From: Acinetobacter ihumii
GTDB lineage: Bacteria; Pseudomonadota; Gammaproteobacteria; Pseudomonadales; Moraxellaceae
NCBI RefSeq assembly: GCF_900625095.1
Contig: NZ_LR130760.1
Coordinates: 3,014,090 to 3,078,089 of the forward strand
Reading direction: 5' to 3'
Length of the DNA: 64,000 bases
This document shows, piece by piece, positions 1-8,379 of this stretch. Below the pieces are notes generated by a model. It made no database searches. It was not told the DNA's origin and saw only the letters and a list, made by a program, of their open reading frames with translations. How positions within the stretch are numbered: position 1 is the first letter of the stretch; the number at the start of each line of letters is the position of its first letter. Made by a program: the position numbers and the translations under genes.

Positions 1-221
1 CCTTTTGAAATAGAATTTGTATTTTTTAAATAAGTTCCAGCATCTATGAATTGACTAGCTAGATTAAAATAAAGATTTAAAACAATATCGTTTGTTTCAT
101 GTTTTTCTAATTCACACAGCATCATTTCAGAGCCTAATAAGGCTTCTGCCCATTCACTTTGATCGATAGAGTTAGAAAGAGAATTTATAGCTTCATTAAT
201 TTTTTCTAGTGAAAGTTTCAT
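1..221 (-). CDS. Hypothetical protein, 3' end outside window
   Basis: An open frame reads leftward from an ATG at 221 and runs off the window edge, leaving about 73 residues that begin MKLSLEKINEAINSLSNS. The visible part is acidic and helical, with no signal peptide or membrane segment. It lies on the same strand as metG but is separated from it by a hairpin terminator, so it is probably transcribed from its own promoter or by readthrough. I do not recognise the family. The frame is intact over the visible length and the start is plausible, but the product cannot be named from this fragment. Confidence 0.6.
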   Translation of the reverse strand, partial: MKLSLEKINEAINSLSNSIDQSEWAEALLGSEMMLCELEKHETNDIVLNLYFNLASQFIDAGTYLKNTNSISK

Positions 222-235
222 TTTAAATTTTTATA

Positions 236-268
236 AAAAAGCCCTACTAAAATATAGCAGGGCTTTTT
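236..268 (-). terminator. Rho-independent terminator of metG
   Basis: GCCCT-type arms (241-248 and 256-263, one mismatch) flank a short AT loop. On the minus strand the hairpin is followed by a run of T. It lies 17 bases past the metG stop codon. Confidence 0.8.
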
Positions 269-284
269 AAAAGTGTCTAAAAAA

Positions 285-2351
285 TTAAGACACTTTATCA
301 CCCGCTTTCGCACCAGATTCAGGTGAAATCACCCAAACCCCTTCGCCATTACCTGCGGCAAGTACCATACCGTTAGAAATACCAAAACGCATTTTACGAG
401 GTGCAAGGTTCGCAACCATCACCACCAATTTGCCTTTTAAGTCTTCAGGCTGATAAAACTCACGAATACCGCTAAATACATTACGTGGTTCAGCTTCACC
501 CACGTCTAAAGTGAGTTGAAGTAATTTATCAGAACCATCCACGATTGCTGCTTCAAGTACTTGAGCAACACGAAGGTCAACTTTCATAAAATCTTCGATA
601 CCGATGATTTCGGCCTCACCCACTTTAGGCTCAACTTTTTTCTCAGCCCTTTTGTCTTTTTTCTTTTCCACTTTTGGCGTTTCAGCCGCAGCAGCTAAAG
701 AATCCTTCGATGCATCGACCATTGCAGCCACCGCTTTAGGGTCAACACGTTGCATCAACGGTTGGAACTGAGCAATTTCATGGCTGATTAAAATCTGCTT
801 ACGCGATGCAAAATCAAAACGGTCTAGTTGTAAGAATGCCTGCACTTGATTGGCAAGTGTTGGCAAAACTGGTGCAAGATAAATCGCCAATTGACGGAAT
901 AAGTTAATTCCGACAGAACAAACCTCATGAACTTGCTGTTCCTGACCTTCTTGCTTCGCCAAAGCCCACGGTTTTTTCTCATCAATATATTGATTGGCAC
1001 GATCCGCAAGCGCCATGATTTCACGAATGGCAGCACTAAACTCACGCTCTTCATAAGCTTTGGCAATCGAATCACCTGCATCAATAAAGCTTTGAACTAG
1101 ATCAGATTCTACGCAATTTGCAGATAACGTATTGTTAAAATCTTTATTGATAAACTTGGCACAACGACTGGCAATATTCACGACTTTGCCGACCAAATCC
1201 GAATTTACTTTTTGAATAAAATCGTCCAGATTTAAATCTGAATCTTCGACCTTATCAGAGAGTTTAGAGGCAAAGTAATAACGCAAATATTCAGGATTCA
1301 AATGCTCTAAATAAGTTTCAGCTTTAATAAACGTACCGCGAGATTTCGACATCTTCTGACCATTAACGGTCAAAAAGCCATTTACAAACAAACCAGTTGG
1401 CGTGCGGTAATTTGCACCTTCAAGCATTGCCGGCCAGAACAAGGCATGGAAGTAAACAATGTCTTTACCAATGAAGTGATAGACTTCATTTTTACTGTCT
1501 TTTTTCCAGTAGTCATCAAAATTTAAGTCTGGACGTTTGGTTTTGATATAGTTTTCAAAGCTCGACATATAGCCAATTGGCGCATCGACCCAGACATAAA
1601 AATATTTATTCGGCGCATCTGGAATTTCAAAACCAAAATAAGGCGCATCACGGGAAATATCCCAATCTGCCAAACCAGCTTCAAACCATTCATCTAACTT
1701 GTTGGCAATAGAGACAGGTAAGCGACCTTCGTCGCGCGTCCATTTTTGTAAATATTCAGAAAAATTAGGTAGTTTAAAGAAGTAATGATCAGACGATTTT
1801 TCAACAGGCGTGGCACCGCTTAAAGTCGACCGTGGATCGATCAGTTCAGTTGCATTATAGGTTGTGCCACAGACTTCACAGCTATCGCCATATTGATCGG
1901 GCGATTTACATTTTGGGCATGTGCCTTTAATAAACCGGTCGGATAAAAACATCTGTTTTTCAGGATCAAACAACTGAGTTACAGGGCGAATGGCAATATT
2001 GTCAGCATCGCGATTTTTAAGATAAATTTCTTGCGAGCGTGATTTGTTGGTATCGCTATGAGTTGAATCATAATGATCAAAACTAATGCCAAAACCTGCA
2101 AAATCGCGCTCATGTTCTTTTTGAACATTGGCAATTTGCTGTTCTGGGCTAATGCCATTGGCCTCGGCACGTAGCATAATTGCTGTGCCGTGAGCATCGT
2201 CCGCGCAGACATAAGTCACATCATGTCCCATTGCACGCATGGCACGAACCCAGATATCTGCTTGGATATAACCGAGTAGGTGACCCATATGGATCGGACC
2301 ATTGGCATAAGGAAGAGCGTTGGTGACTAAAATTTTACGCACGGATTTCAT
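285..2351 (-). CDS. metG: Methionyl-tRNA synthetase
   Basis: Charges tRNA-Met with methionine in the cytoplasm (class I aminoacyl-tRNA synthetase). The HIGH-type motif HMGH is at residues 21-24, a zinc knuckle (CPKC...CEVC) at about 144-161, and the KMSKS loop ([11 protein letters not shown]) near 335. A Lys/Glu-rich linker (about 560-580) leads into a C-terminal OB-fold tRNA-binding domain starting near [12 protein letters not shown]. The length of 688 residues is usual for the long proteobacterial form with the C-terminal dimerisation/tRNA-binding domain. The ATG at 2351 gives the normal N terminus. It is transcribed away from the hydrophilin gene and mrp, and a terminator follows it. Confidence 0.97.
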   Translation of the reverse strand: MKSVRKILVTNALPYANGPIHMGHLLGYIQADIWVRAMRAMGHDVTYVCADDAHGTAIMLRAEANGISPEQQIANVQKEHERDFAGFGISFDHYDSTHSDTNKSRSQEIYLKNRDADNIAIRPVTQLFDPEKQMFLSDRFIKGTCPKCKSPDQYGDSCEVCGTTYNATELIDPRSTLSGATPVEKSSDHYFFKLPNFSEYLQKWTRDEGRLPVSIANKLDEWFEAGLADWDISRDAPYFGFEIPDAPNKYFYVWVDAPIGYMSSFENYIKTKRPDLNFDDYWKKDSKNEVYHFIGKDIVYFHALFWPAMLEGANYRTPTGLFVNGFLTVNGQKMSKSRGTFIKAETYLEHLNPEYLRYYFASKLSDKVEDSDLNLDDFIQKVNSDLVGKVVNIASRCAKFINKDFNNTLSANCVESDLVQSFIDAGDSIAKAYEEREFSAAIREIMALADRANQYIDEKKPWALAKQEGQEQQVHEVCSVGINLFRQLAIYLAPVLPTLANQVQAFLQLDRFDFASRKQILISHEIAQFQPLMQRVDPKAVAAMVDASKDSLAAAAETPKVEKKKDKRAEKKVEPKVGEAEIIGIEDFMKVDLRVAQVLEAAIVDGSDKLLQLTLDVGEAEPRNVFSGIREFYQPEDLKGKLVVMVANLAPRKMRFGISNGMVLAAGNGEGVWVISPESGAKAGDKVS

Positions 2352-2828
2352 TTTCTCATTCGTATTGATCAGAAGGTCAATGATTTTACTTGAACCACGA
2401 AGGAAAATAAACTTAAAGCATCGTTTTCAGGCTTTACCCTCAGTTATGAAATCGCTATAGCACTATGCAAGTTGCTGTTAGAAAGGTTCAACATGTCAAT
2501 CAGTAGCTTTCTATCATGCGGTATCTATGCCGTATCAGATCATTTAAATGAGATCACATCTGAAGAAATGAATGCATAAATCAACGAGCGTCAGCCCTGA
2601 TGATATCACTGGAATGGCTGAATAATTCTCAGCAGTGGAATAGATAATTATTCCTTTAAAATGAATAACAAAAGTTTCGCTACATCCTGTATCTACTTTG
2701 TTTCAAATTGCAGTTTTAAAGCCCAAAAAATTCAAATCCATGTATAAATAAAGTCAGATTCAATCAGATTGATCCGCGCTCAACAAGCGTGTTCTTAATA
2801 TTTAAAAATCAACAATGAGGACAGCATA
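2352..2828. other. Intergenic region between metG and hydrophilin-like gene
   Basis: This 477-base gap separates divergent genes and should hold both promoters. The visible structure is a perfect 12-base palindrome (TCATTTAAATGA) near 2543-2554 inside a larger imperfect repeat of GATC/GATCT elements. I see no convincing ORF or RNA gene. Confidence 0.4.
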
Positions 2829-3293
2829 ATGACAACTGAAAATAAGCTCGATGATTTGAAAGCCAAAGCAAGTGAATTGGGTGATGAAGCCAAATATAAA
2901 GCTGAACAAGCCAAGATTGAAGCAGGAAAAGCCTTGGATGATGCCAAACATCAAGCCGAAGAAGCCAAGCTAAAAGGTGAAAAGGCATTCGATGATTTTA
3001 AAAAGGATACTTCTGAGAAATATGCTGAAGACAAAGCAGCGGCTGATCAAAAAGTTGATCAAGCTAAAGCAAAATGGAATGAAACCAAACAAGACGCACA
3101 AGACAAATATGATCAGCTTAAAACTGAAGCTAGTCATAAACTCGATGAAGCTAAACTCAAAGCCAATGAGTTAAAACATGAGGCTTCTGAAAAATTTGAT
3201 GAACTTAAAGCTCAAGCCAGTACAAAGTTTGATGAGTTGAAGAAAACTGCGACAGATGCACTGAATAAATTTAAAGGTAATGACAAAACCTGA
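2829..3293 (+). CDS. LEA/hydrophilin-like repeat protein
   Basis: A 154-residue, very hydrophilic protein made almost entirely of Lys, Ala, Glu and Asp in an amphipathic helix-forming pattern. Units such as KAEQAK, DDAKHQAEEAK and KFDELKAQA recur with roughly 11-residue spacing. It has one Trp and no Cys, and there is no signal peptide or membrane segment, so it is probably cytosolic. This resembles group 3 LEA proteins and bacterial hydrophilins, which protect proteins and membranes during drying; desiccation hydrophilins (Dtp proteins) are known in Acinetobacter baumannii. Orthology to those is inference. A GAGG ribosome-binding site precedes the ATG, and a hairpin terminator follows. It is monocistronic. 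Low-complexity helical sequence can mimic this class, so function is moderately certain only. Confidence 0.85.
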   Translation: MTTENKLDDLKAKASELGDEAKYKAEQAKIEAGKALDDAKHQAEEAKLKGEKAFDDFKKDTSEKYAEDKAAADQKVDQAKAKWNETKQDAQDKYDQLKTEASHKLDEAKLKANELKHEASEKFDELKAQASTKFDELKKTATDALNKFKGNDKT

Positions 3294-3328
3294 TATTGAT
3301 TACCTTCAGAGCATTTGATGTGATGATT

Positions 3329-3362
3329 AAAAAAACTGCTCATATTGATATGGGCAGTTTGC
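3329..3362. terminator. Hairpin terminator after hydrophilin-like gene
   Basis: ACTGCTCATAT and ATATGGGCAGT arms surround a short loop. An A-run precedes it and T-rich sequence follows, so it can act in either direction. Confidence 0.7.
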
Positions 3363-3565
3363 TTATAAAAAGTTTGTTTATAAAATAAGTCAAAAGATTT
3401 CTTTAATTGAACCTTTCTATTGCTCCTTTTGAAATAAAAGTAAAGAGGGATCAAACAAGAATGAGAAAATCTAAAGCAGATGAGTAAAATCAACTACGCG
3501 CCTATAAAATAATACTGCTAAACTAGTCCTAATTCAGTTTAATGTTCTATGTCTGGAGTGCATAT

Positions 3566-4792
3566 ATGTCGTGGCTTTCTTCATTAAAATCGGCTTTTTC
3601 ACCTGCACAAGAGGTGAAGGAAGAAGAAATCCAGCGCATCTTACAGCAATATCAACTTCCTCAATCTGAGCATTTATTGAAAGATCGAATTACGCAGGTC
3701 AATGTAGAAGGGCGCATTTTACAACTGACCATCAATACTTATCCGCATGAAGCAGATCATTTACAACAGATTCATGATGATCTGGCAGCAGCTTTGGTGA
3801 AATGCGGTATTGAAGAACTAAACTTGCACGTGATACAGCAGAAATCTGCCAAGCTTGGGCAAGACAAATCGCAAAAAGAAAATCATGCAGCCCAAACTTC
3901 AAACTTACCGCCAGTTGTAGATGCATCCGTACAAAGTTCAGAAGATCCGAATAATCCACCGATTCAAAAGGCTGCGCCCAAACAGCGAGATGTCGCGGCT
4001 CATCCACGTATTCAACATGTGATTTTAGTGTCATCTGGTAAAGGTGGGGTGGGTAAATCCACCACAACAGTCAATCTGGCACTGGCTTTGCAGCAACAAG
4101 GATTAAAAGTTGGCGTGTTGGATGCTGATATTTATGGCCCAAGTATTCCTACGATGTTGGGCAATGCGGGCAAAACCCCAATGATTGAAAATGAACATTT
4201 TGTGCCCTTGGATGCTTATGGTTTGGCAGTACTTTCCATTGGTCATCTTACGGGTGATCATAATACTCCAGTGGCATGGCGTGGCCCAAAAGCCACAGGC
4301 GCGTTAATGCAACTCTTTAACCAAACTTTGTGGCCAGATCTAGATGTATTGGTCATTGATATGCCACCTGGAACGGGCGATATCCAACTGACATTGGCGC
4401 AGCGAATTCCTGTGACGGGTGCTGTCATTGTTACTACACCTCAAAATGTTGCACTAATGGATGCCACTAAGGGGATAGAGTTGTTTAATCGGGTGAATAT
4501 TCCAGTTTTAGGTGTGATTGAAAATATGTCGACGCATATTTGTTCAAATTGTGGTTATGAAGAACAGATTTTTGGTGTCGGGGGCGGAGATCAATTGTCC
4601 CAGCAATATCACATTCCTTTGTTAGGACGTTTACCTTTAAATGTACACATTCGTGAAAATGCTGATAATGGTAAACCAAGTGTCATCGCAATGGACGATG
4701 CTGCAGACAGTTACCTGAACATTGCCACTGCGATTTGGCAACAAATACAAAAGCAACCCCAGCGACAACGTGACGACAAACGGATTTTTTAA
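3566..4792 (+). CDS. apbC: Mrp/ApbC family iron-sulfur cluster carrier ATPase
   Basis: A cytoplasmic P-loop ATPase that carries and transfers Fe-S clusters. The deviant Walker A (SSGKGGVGKST) lies in the middle of the protein, followed by DADIYGPS and DMPPGTGD. The conserved C-terminal CxxC (CSNCGYEEQIFG) bridges the cluster in the dimer. The first 95 residues form a MIP18/DUF59-like segment, then a variable linker rich in Gln and Pro. An ATG at 3542 would extend the protein by 8 residues, but a GGAG at about 3555 sits 8 bases before the ATG at 3566, which I prefer (408 residues). A hairpin terminator follows. Placement divergent from metG is common in related genomes. Confidence 0.95.
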   Translation: MSWLSSLKSAFSPAQEVKEEEIQRILQQYQLPQSEHLLKDRITQVNVEGRILQLTINTYPHEADHLQQIHDDLAAALVKCGIEELNLHVIQQKSAKLGQDKSQKENHAAQTSNLPPVVDASVQSSEDPNNPPIQKAAPKQRDVAAHPRIQHVILVSSGKGGVGKSTTTVNLALALQQQGLKVGVLDADIYGPSIPTMLGNAGKTPMIENEHFVPLDAYGLAVLSIGHLTGDHNTPVAWRGPKATGALMQLFNQTLWPDLDVLVIDMPPGTGDIQLTLAQRIPVTGAVIVTTPQNVALMDATKGIELFNRVNIPVLGVIENMSTHICSNCGYEEQIFGVGGGDQLSQQYHIPLLGRLPLNVHIRENADNGKPSVIAMDDAADSYLNIATAIWQQIQKQPQRQRDDKRIF

Positions 4793-4802
4793 ATAATTGA
4801 AT

Positions 4803-4836
4803 AAGCCTGAGATGCTCCATTTCAGGCTTTATCTTT
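4803..4836 (+). terminator. Rho-independent terminator of apbC
   Basis: AAGCCTGA and TCAGGCTT arms flank a loop of about 11 bases, followed by a T-rich tract ten bases after the apbC stop codon. Confidence 0.85.
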
Positions 4837-4933
4837 TAATATTCTGTGTAGTTTTTTTAATAGCAGCTTATTTGTCTGCAAAATGGCATATGAATTGCTA
4901 AATATTCATTCAATAAGATCATTTGAGTGAAAT

Positions 4934-5812
4934 ATGCAATTAAAATCGTTTCTTACAGTCGCAACATGCTCTATCTCGGTTATGCTCAGTGCATGTAACA
5001 ACGAGGGTTCATCGTCAGTGACTCAAAATAATCAAGATGAAAAATTAAAATTACAGCCTATCGTGATTCAAGGGGCATTGCCTGTCGAATCGGAGCAAAT
5101 GGCATCCAAACTTGATCAGGTTTCAACTGAAACCATTGGTGGCTGGAAATTCTGGAAAGGAACTTATCAGGGATATCCTGTCATTATTTCCAAAACACGC
5201 ATGGGCATGAGTAATTCCGCGGCTGCCACTGCGATTGCGATTGAGCGATACAAACCTATTGCGATTATTAATCAGGGGACATCGGGCGGTCATGATCCAA
5301 AACTCAATGTCTATGACATTGTTCTGGGTAAGTACGCCACCAACATTGGTGCATTTAAGACACCGTCAAAACCTGTTGGTGCAGGTTCAGACGCATTGCA
5401 ATGGCATGAAGCCTTTGATGTGTTGCCTGCCGATGAAACTGATCCTGAACCCATTGCCATTCGTAAATTTGAAGCAGATCCTGCATTGTTGGCAGCGGCA
5501 CATCAGGTTCAACCGCTTTACAAACAAGGTAAGGTGATTGAAGGAACCATAGGTTCGGCAGATGTCTGGAATAATGAGTTAGACCGAATTCAGTTTTTTT
5601 ATCAGAACTACGGGACATCTGTAGAAGAAATGGAGGCAGCGTCGGTTGCACAAATCGCCAGTCAATTTAATGTGCCATTTTTGGGAATACGTGTTGTATC
5701 CAACAACATTACCAATGGAGGGGCATACGATGGTGCAACGGGCGAAGCTTGTCAGGAATTCGTCTTAAATGTTGCGACGGCATATATGAAACAACGCTTA
5801 AAAACCAACTAA
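4934..5812 (+). CDS. Lipoprotein of the MTA/SAH nucleosidase-like (NP-I) superfamily
   Basis: A 292-residue protein with a lipoprotein signal peptide (lipobox LSAC, Cys at residue 21), then a phosphorylase/nucleosidase fold. Family marks are MGMSNSAAATA, the INQGTSGG turn, and VEEMEAASVAQIA with the Glu expected to bind the ribose. In Pfs-type enzymes the next motif is ISD with a catalytic Asp; here it is VVSNN, so the Asp is replaced by Asn. The substrate is therefore uncertain, and Asn at this place is typical of some 6-oxopurine phosphorylases. The lipid anchor puts it in the periplasm or outer membrane, unlike cytoplasmic Pfs. A role in salvage of extracellular nucleosides is inference. 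It converges with and overlaps the next gene by 4 bases. Confidence 0.85.
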   Translation: MQLKSFLTVATCSISVMLSACNNEGSSSVTQNNQDEKLKLQPIVIQGALPVESEQMASKLDQVSTETIGGWKFWKGTYQGYPVIISKTRMGMSNSAAATAIAIERYKPIAIINQGTSGGHDPKLNVYDIVLGKYATNIGAFKTPSKPVGAGSDALQWHEAFDVLPADETDPEPIAIRKFEADPALLAAAHQVQPLYKQGKVIEGTIGSADVWNNELDRIQFFYQNYGTSVEEMEAASVAQIASQFNVPFLGIRVVSNNITNGGAYDGATGEACQEFVLNVATAYMKQRLKTN

Positions 5813-6486
5813 AATGTAGGTTTTCTGCGTACTGTATCCATCGACTTACTGGATTGAACGGTTTTGCGTTTTTTCCAGTTGCGATAAACACTTAAACGCC
5901 AGAAAACCTCAGTTACAGCATATAAAATAATTGCAACCACAAAGGCTTCGATGACTAAACCTGACATTAAAATTTTCGCAAGGCTTAAATCAATATGCCC
6001 ATGCCCAAAATGTTTGAGCCAATTACAAATTTGGTGCAGCACGCCGAGCATCATTTCTTTATTAATCATATGAACATGAAAAATCTGAGTACCAATCCAG
6101 AAACCAACATATAAAATAGGCACAAGTGTTAAAGGATTACTGAGCCATGCCAGAGCCAAACCAACTGGTAAATTCACTTCAAAAAATAAAATCGCAGCGA
6201 CAATAAACAAACTATGCAATGGAATTGGCAATAAACCAAAGAAAGTACCGATAAAAACAGCTTTAGTAATGGATTTTCGATTGACGTACCAAAGCACAGG
6301 ATTTAAGGTTCTTTGACCAAAAATCCGCATAAATTTCAGACTGGACACCTTCTGCGGAGAAGGAAGCCATGATTGAAAAAATTGCTTTGCCATAGATTGA
6401 GGTTCGAACAATAGATCTAACGATGCTTTATAAATCAAAAGATTAAGTAAATTATTTAAACTTTTGAAGCGCAGAAAGATAGACAT
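5809..6486 (-). CDS. DUF2062 domain membrane protein
   Basis: A 225-residue inner-membrane protein of the DUF2062 family. The core RTLNPVLWYVNRKSITKAVFIG is followed by a hairpin of hydrophobic segments (FFGLLPIPLHSLFIVAAIL, then a segment with LSNPLTLVPILYVGFWIG) and a further C-terminal transmembrane segment. The Pro-rich turn LSNPLT is characteristic of the family, whose biochemical function is not established. An in-frame ATG at 6393 (MAKQFFQSW) gives a 194-residue version that fits the usual family start better; neither start has a clear Shine-Dalgarno. The C-terminal tail is basic (KKRKTVQSSK). Confidence 0.85.
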   Translation of the reverse strand: MSIFLRFKSLNNLLNLLIYKASLDLLFEPQSMAKQFFQSWLPSPQKVSSLKFMRIFGQRTLNPVLWYVNRKSITKAVFIGTFFGLLPIPLHSLFIVAAILFFEVNLPVGLALAWLSNPLTLVPILYVGFWIGTQIFHVHMINKEMMLGVLHQICNWLKHFGHGHIDLSLAKILMSGLVIEAFVVAIILYAVTEVFWRLSVYRNWKKRKTVQSSKSMDTVRRKPTF

Positions 6487-6850
6487 AGTGAGAGTGAAAA
6501 CTTAGCCAAAGCTTAAAAGCTTTGATTAAAAAGAAAACACCAAAGATGGATGGTAGTAAATTACGCCTTTCACAAGATGAAGTCAATTCCATATACTTAT
6601 TAGGTGTTTTGCTAAATTTTATTAAAAAAACAAGTTATTATTTATCAAATATTTATGTCGATTTATATTTAAATGGCATCGTGCTATAGCATAGACAAAA
6701 TGATGACTATGCAGTCTAGTGATTTAAATGCGTGATTTGACACTATTTTTTACAAATATCTCATTGTTTTTTCAAAGACTTAATTAAGTTTGCTTTGCTT
6801 CTTTGTATGCTTTGGATTAGTCTTCTGAGATTATATAGTGAGGCCATTCT
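6487..6850. other. AT-rich intergenic region
   Basis: This 364-base gap holds the promoters of the DUF2062 gene and of the LysE-type exporter. A 47-codon open frame (6546-6689, beginning MDGSKLRLSQDE) is present but has only a weak ribosome-binding site and could be chance. A 10-base palindrome TGCTATAGCA overlaps its stop. Nothing else is recognised. Confidence 0.4.
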
Positions 6851-7444
6851 ATGATTTCATGGCTTTTTGTCGGCCTTGTTGCGGCACTGCTTCTAACTCC
6901 CGGTCCAACGAATACCTTATTGGCTTCATCTGGTATCCAGATGGGGCTTAGACGTTCACTAAAATTAATTCCAGCAGAAGCAATTGGCTACATCATTGCG
7001 ATTACCGTATGGGGCATGATGATTGATCATCTGGGTAGAAGTTTCTCTTTACTGCCAACCTTACTAAAACTAATGAGTGCTTTTTATATTGTTTATTTGG
7101 CAATTAAGCTGTGGCGTACCGCTGATATCAAGTTTGATTTGAATCAATCCACGATTCGACCACGTGAACTATTCTGCGCTACTCTACTAAATCCCAAAGC
7201 ATTGCTATTTGCATCTGCAATTTTTCCAGCATATGCATGGATGGAGATAAAAACCTATTTATTGCATATGACGATATTTTTATGCCTGATTTTACCGATT
7301 GCGATGTTTTGGATTTTCATAGGTTCTGTTTTGGCCGCTAATAAAGTAAGTTGGTTAAATGCTTGTAATTTACAACGTACAGCCTCTCTGGTCTTGGTGA
7401 GCTTTTCTATTCCGCTGAGTTATTCTGCGATTTTAAAATTTTAA
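6851..7444 (+). CDS. LysE/RhtB family exporter
   Basis: A 197-residue polytopic inner-membrane protein of the LysE/RhtB superfamily, which exports amino acids and related metabolites. The N-terminal signature LTPGPTNTLLASSG with its Pro-Gly-Pro is clear, and about five or six hydrophobic segments follow, including the family's NPKALLFA segment near residue 115. A GAGG lies seven bases upstream of the ATG. No regulator is adjacent, and the substrate cannot be inferred. It is shorter than the second LysE-type protein at 51.5-52.2 kb and has a different N-terminal motif, so the two are not recent duplicates. Confidence 0.9.
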   Translation: MISWLFVGLVAALLLTPGPTNTLLASSGIQMGLRRSLKLIPAEAIGYIIAITVWGMMIDHLGRSFSLLPTLLKLMSAFYIVYLAIKLWRTADIKFDLNQSTIRPRELFCATLLNPKALLFASAIFPAYAWMEIKTYLLHMTIFLCLILPIAMFWIFIGSVLAANKVSWLNACNLQRTASLVLVSFSIPLSYSAILKF

Positions 7445-7551
7445 AAGTGGACTATGTGCATATAAAGTGCAACTGACTATAAATCATTTTCATTAAAGAT
7501 GAATTACGTTAAAGTAGTTGGCAGTAAAGTCTTGAGTATTGGGATAAATAA

Positions 7552-8121
7552 ATGGCAATTAAGTCTGATCGCTGGATTCGCGAGATGAGCGAAAAACACG
7601 GCATGATTGAACCGTATGCAGAAAATCAGGTTCGCTACAATCAAGATGGCGAAAAACTGATTTCCTATGGCGTATCAAGCTATGGTTATGATGTGCGCTG
7701 TGCTCCAGAGTTTAAAGTATTTACCAATGTTCATTCTGCCATTGTTGACCCTAAAAACTTTGACGAGAAAAGCTTTATTGATATTGAGTCCGATGTTTGC
7801 ATTATTCCACCCAACTCTTTCGCATTGGCGCGCACCGTTGAATATTTTCGTATTCCGCGTAATGTCCTGACCATTTGTTTAGGAAAATCGACCTATGCGC
7901 GTTGCGGTATCATCGTCAATGTCACACCACTTGAACCAGAGTGGGAAGGTCATGTAACACTCGAATTTTCCAATACCACCAATTTACCTGCGCGTATTTA
8001 TGCAGGGGAAGGCGTGGCGCAAATGCTATTTTTTGAAAGTGATGAAGTCTGTGAAACGTCTTATAAAGATCGTGGTGGTAAATATCAGGGTCAAGTCGGT
8101 GTGACGTTGCCAAAGGCTTAA
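7552..8121 (+). CDS. dcd: dCTP deaminase
   Basis: Converts dCTP to dUTP in the cytoplasm, feeding thymidylate synthesis through Dut. The 189-residue length is standard for the proteobacterial homotrimer. Family motifs include [13 protein letters not shown], the nucleotide-binding [10 protein letters not shown] and the catalytic region [18 protein letters not shown], with the catalytic Glu in HVTLE. The C terminus ([15 protein letters not shown]) matches the lid segment that closes over nucleotide. It is a single gene with its own terminator 30 bases downstream. Confidence 0.97.
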   Translation: MAIKSDRWIREMSEKHGMIEPYAENQVRYNQDGEKLISYGVSSYGYDVRCAPEFKVFTNVHSAIVDPKNFDEKSFIDIESDVCIIPPNSFALARTVEYFRIPRNVLTICLGKSTYARCGIIVNVTPLEPEWEGHVTLEFSNTTNLPARIYAGEGVAQMLFFESDEVCETSYKDRGGKYQGQVGVTLPKA

Positions 8122-8151
8122 TAGTCGCTTGATCTAAATAAGTATTTTGAT

Positions 8152-8182
8152 AAACGACCTGATAGGGTCGTTTTTGTTTTAA
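8152..8182 (+). terminator. Rho-independent terminator of dcd
   Basis: AAACGACC and GGTCGTTT arms surround a six-base loop, and a T-rich tail follows (TTTTTGTTTT). Confidence 0.88.
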
Positions 8183-8379
8183 AAATAGAAATTAAAAAAG
8201 CAAAAGTTATTAAAATTTCAAAAAATGACAGATGGTAATTTGTTTTCATAAATTTGTTGTAAAATAGTTAATATTTAGACTGCTCATAATATTTGATCTA
8301 TACCAAAAGATTTGAGAAAGGTTCAAATAAAAACAAATAAAAGTAGCAGTTATTTTGATTCAGTGATACGGAGATCAAT

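Noticed and set aside
3212..3493. Open frame opposite the end of the hydrophilin gene
   Set aside because: It lies antisense to a real gene and its terminator, and its Phe/Ser/Leu-rich product reflects the complementary Lys codons.
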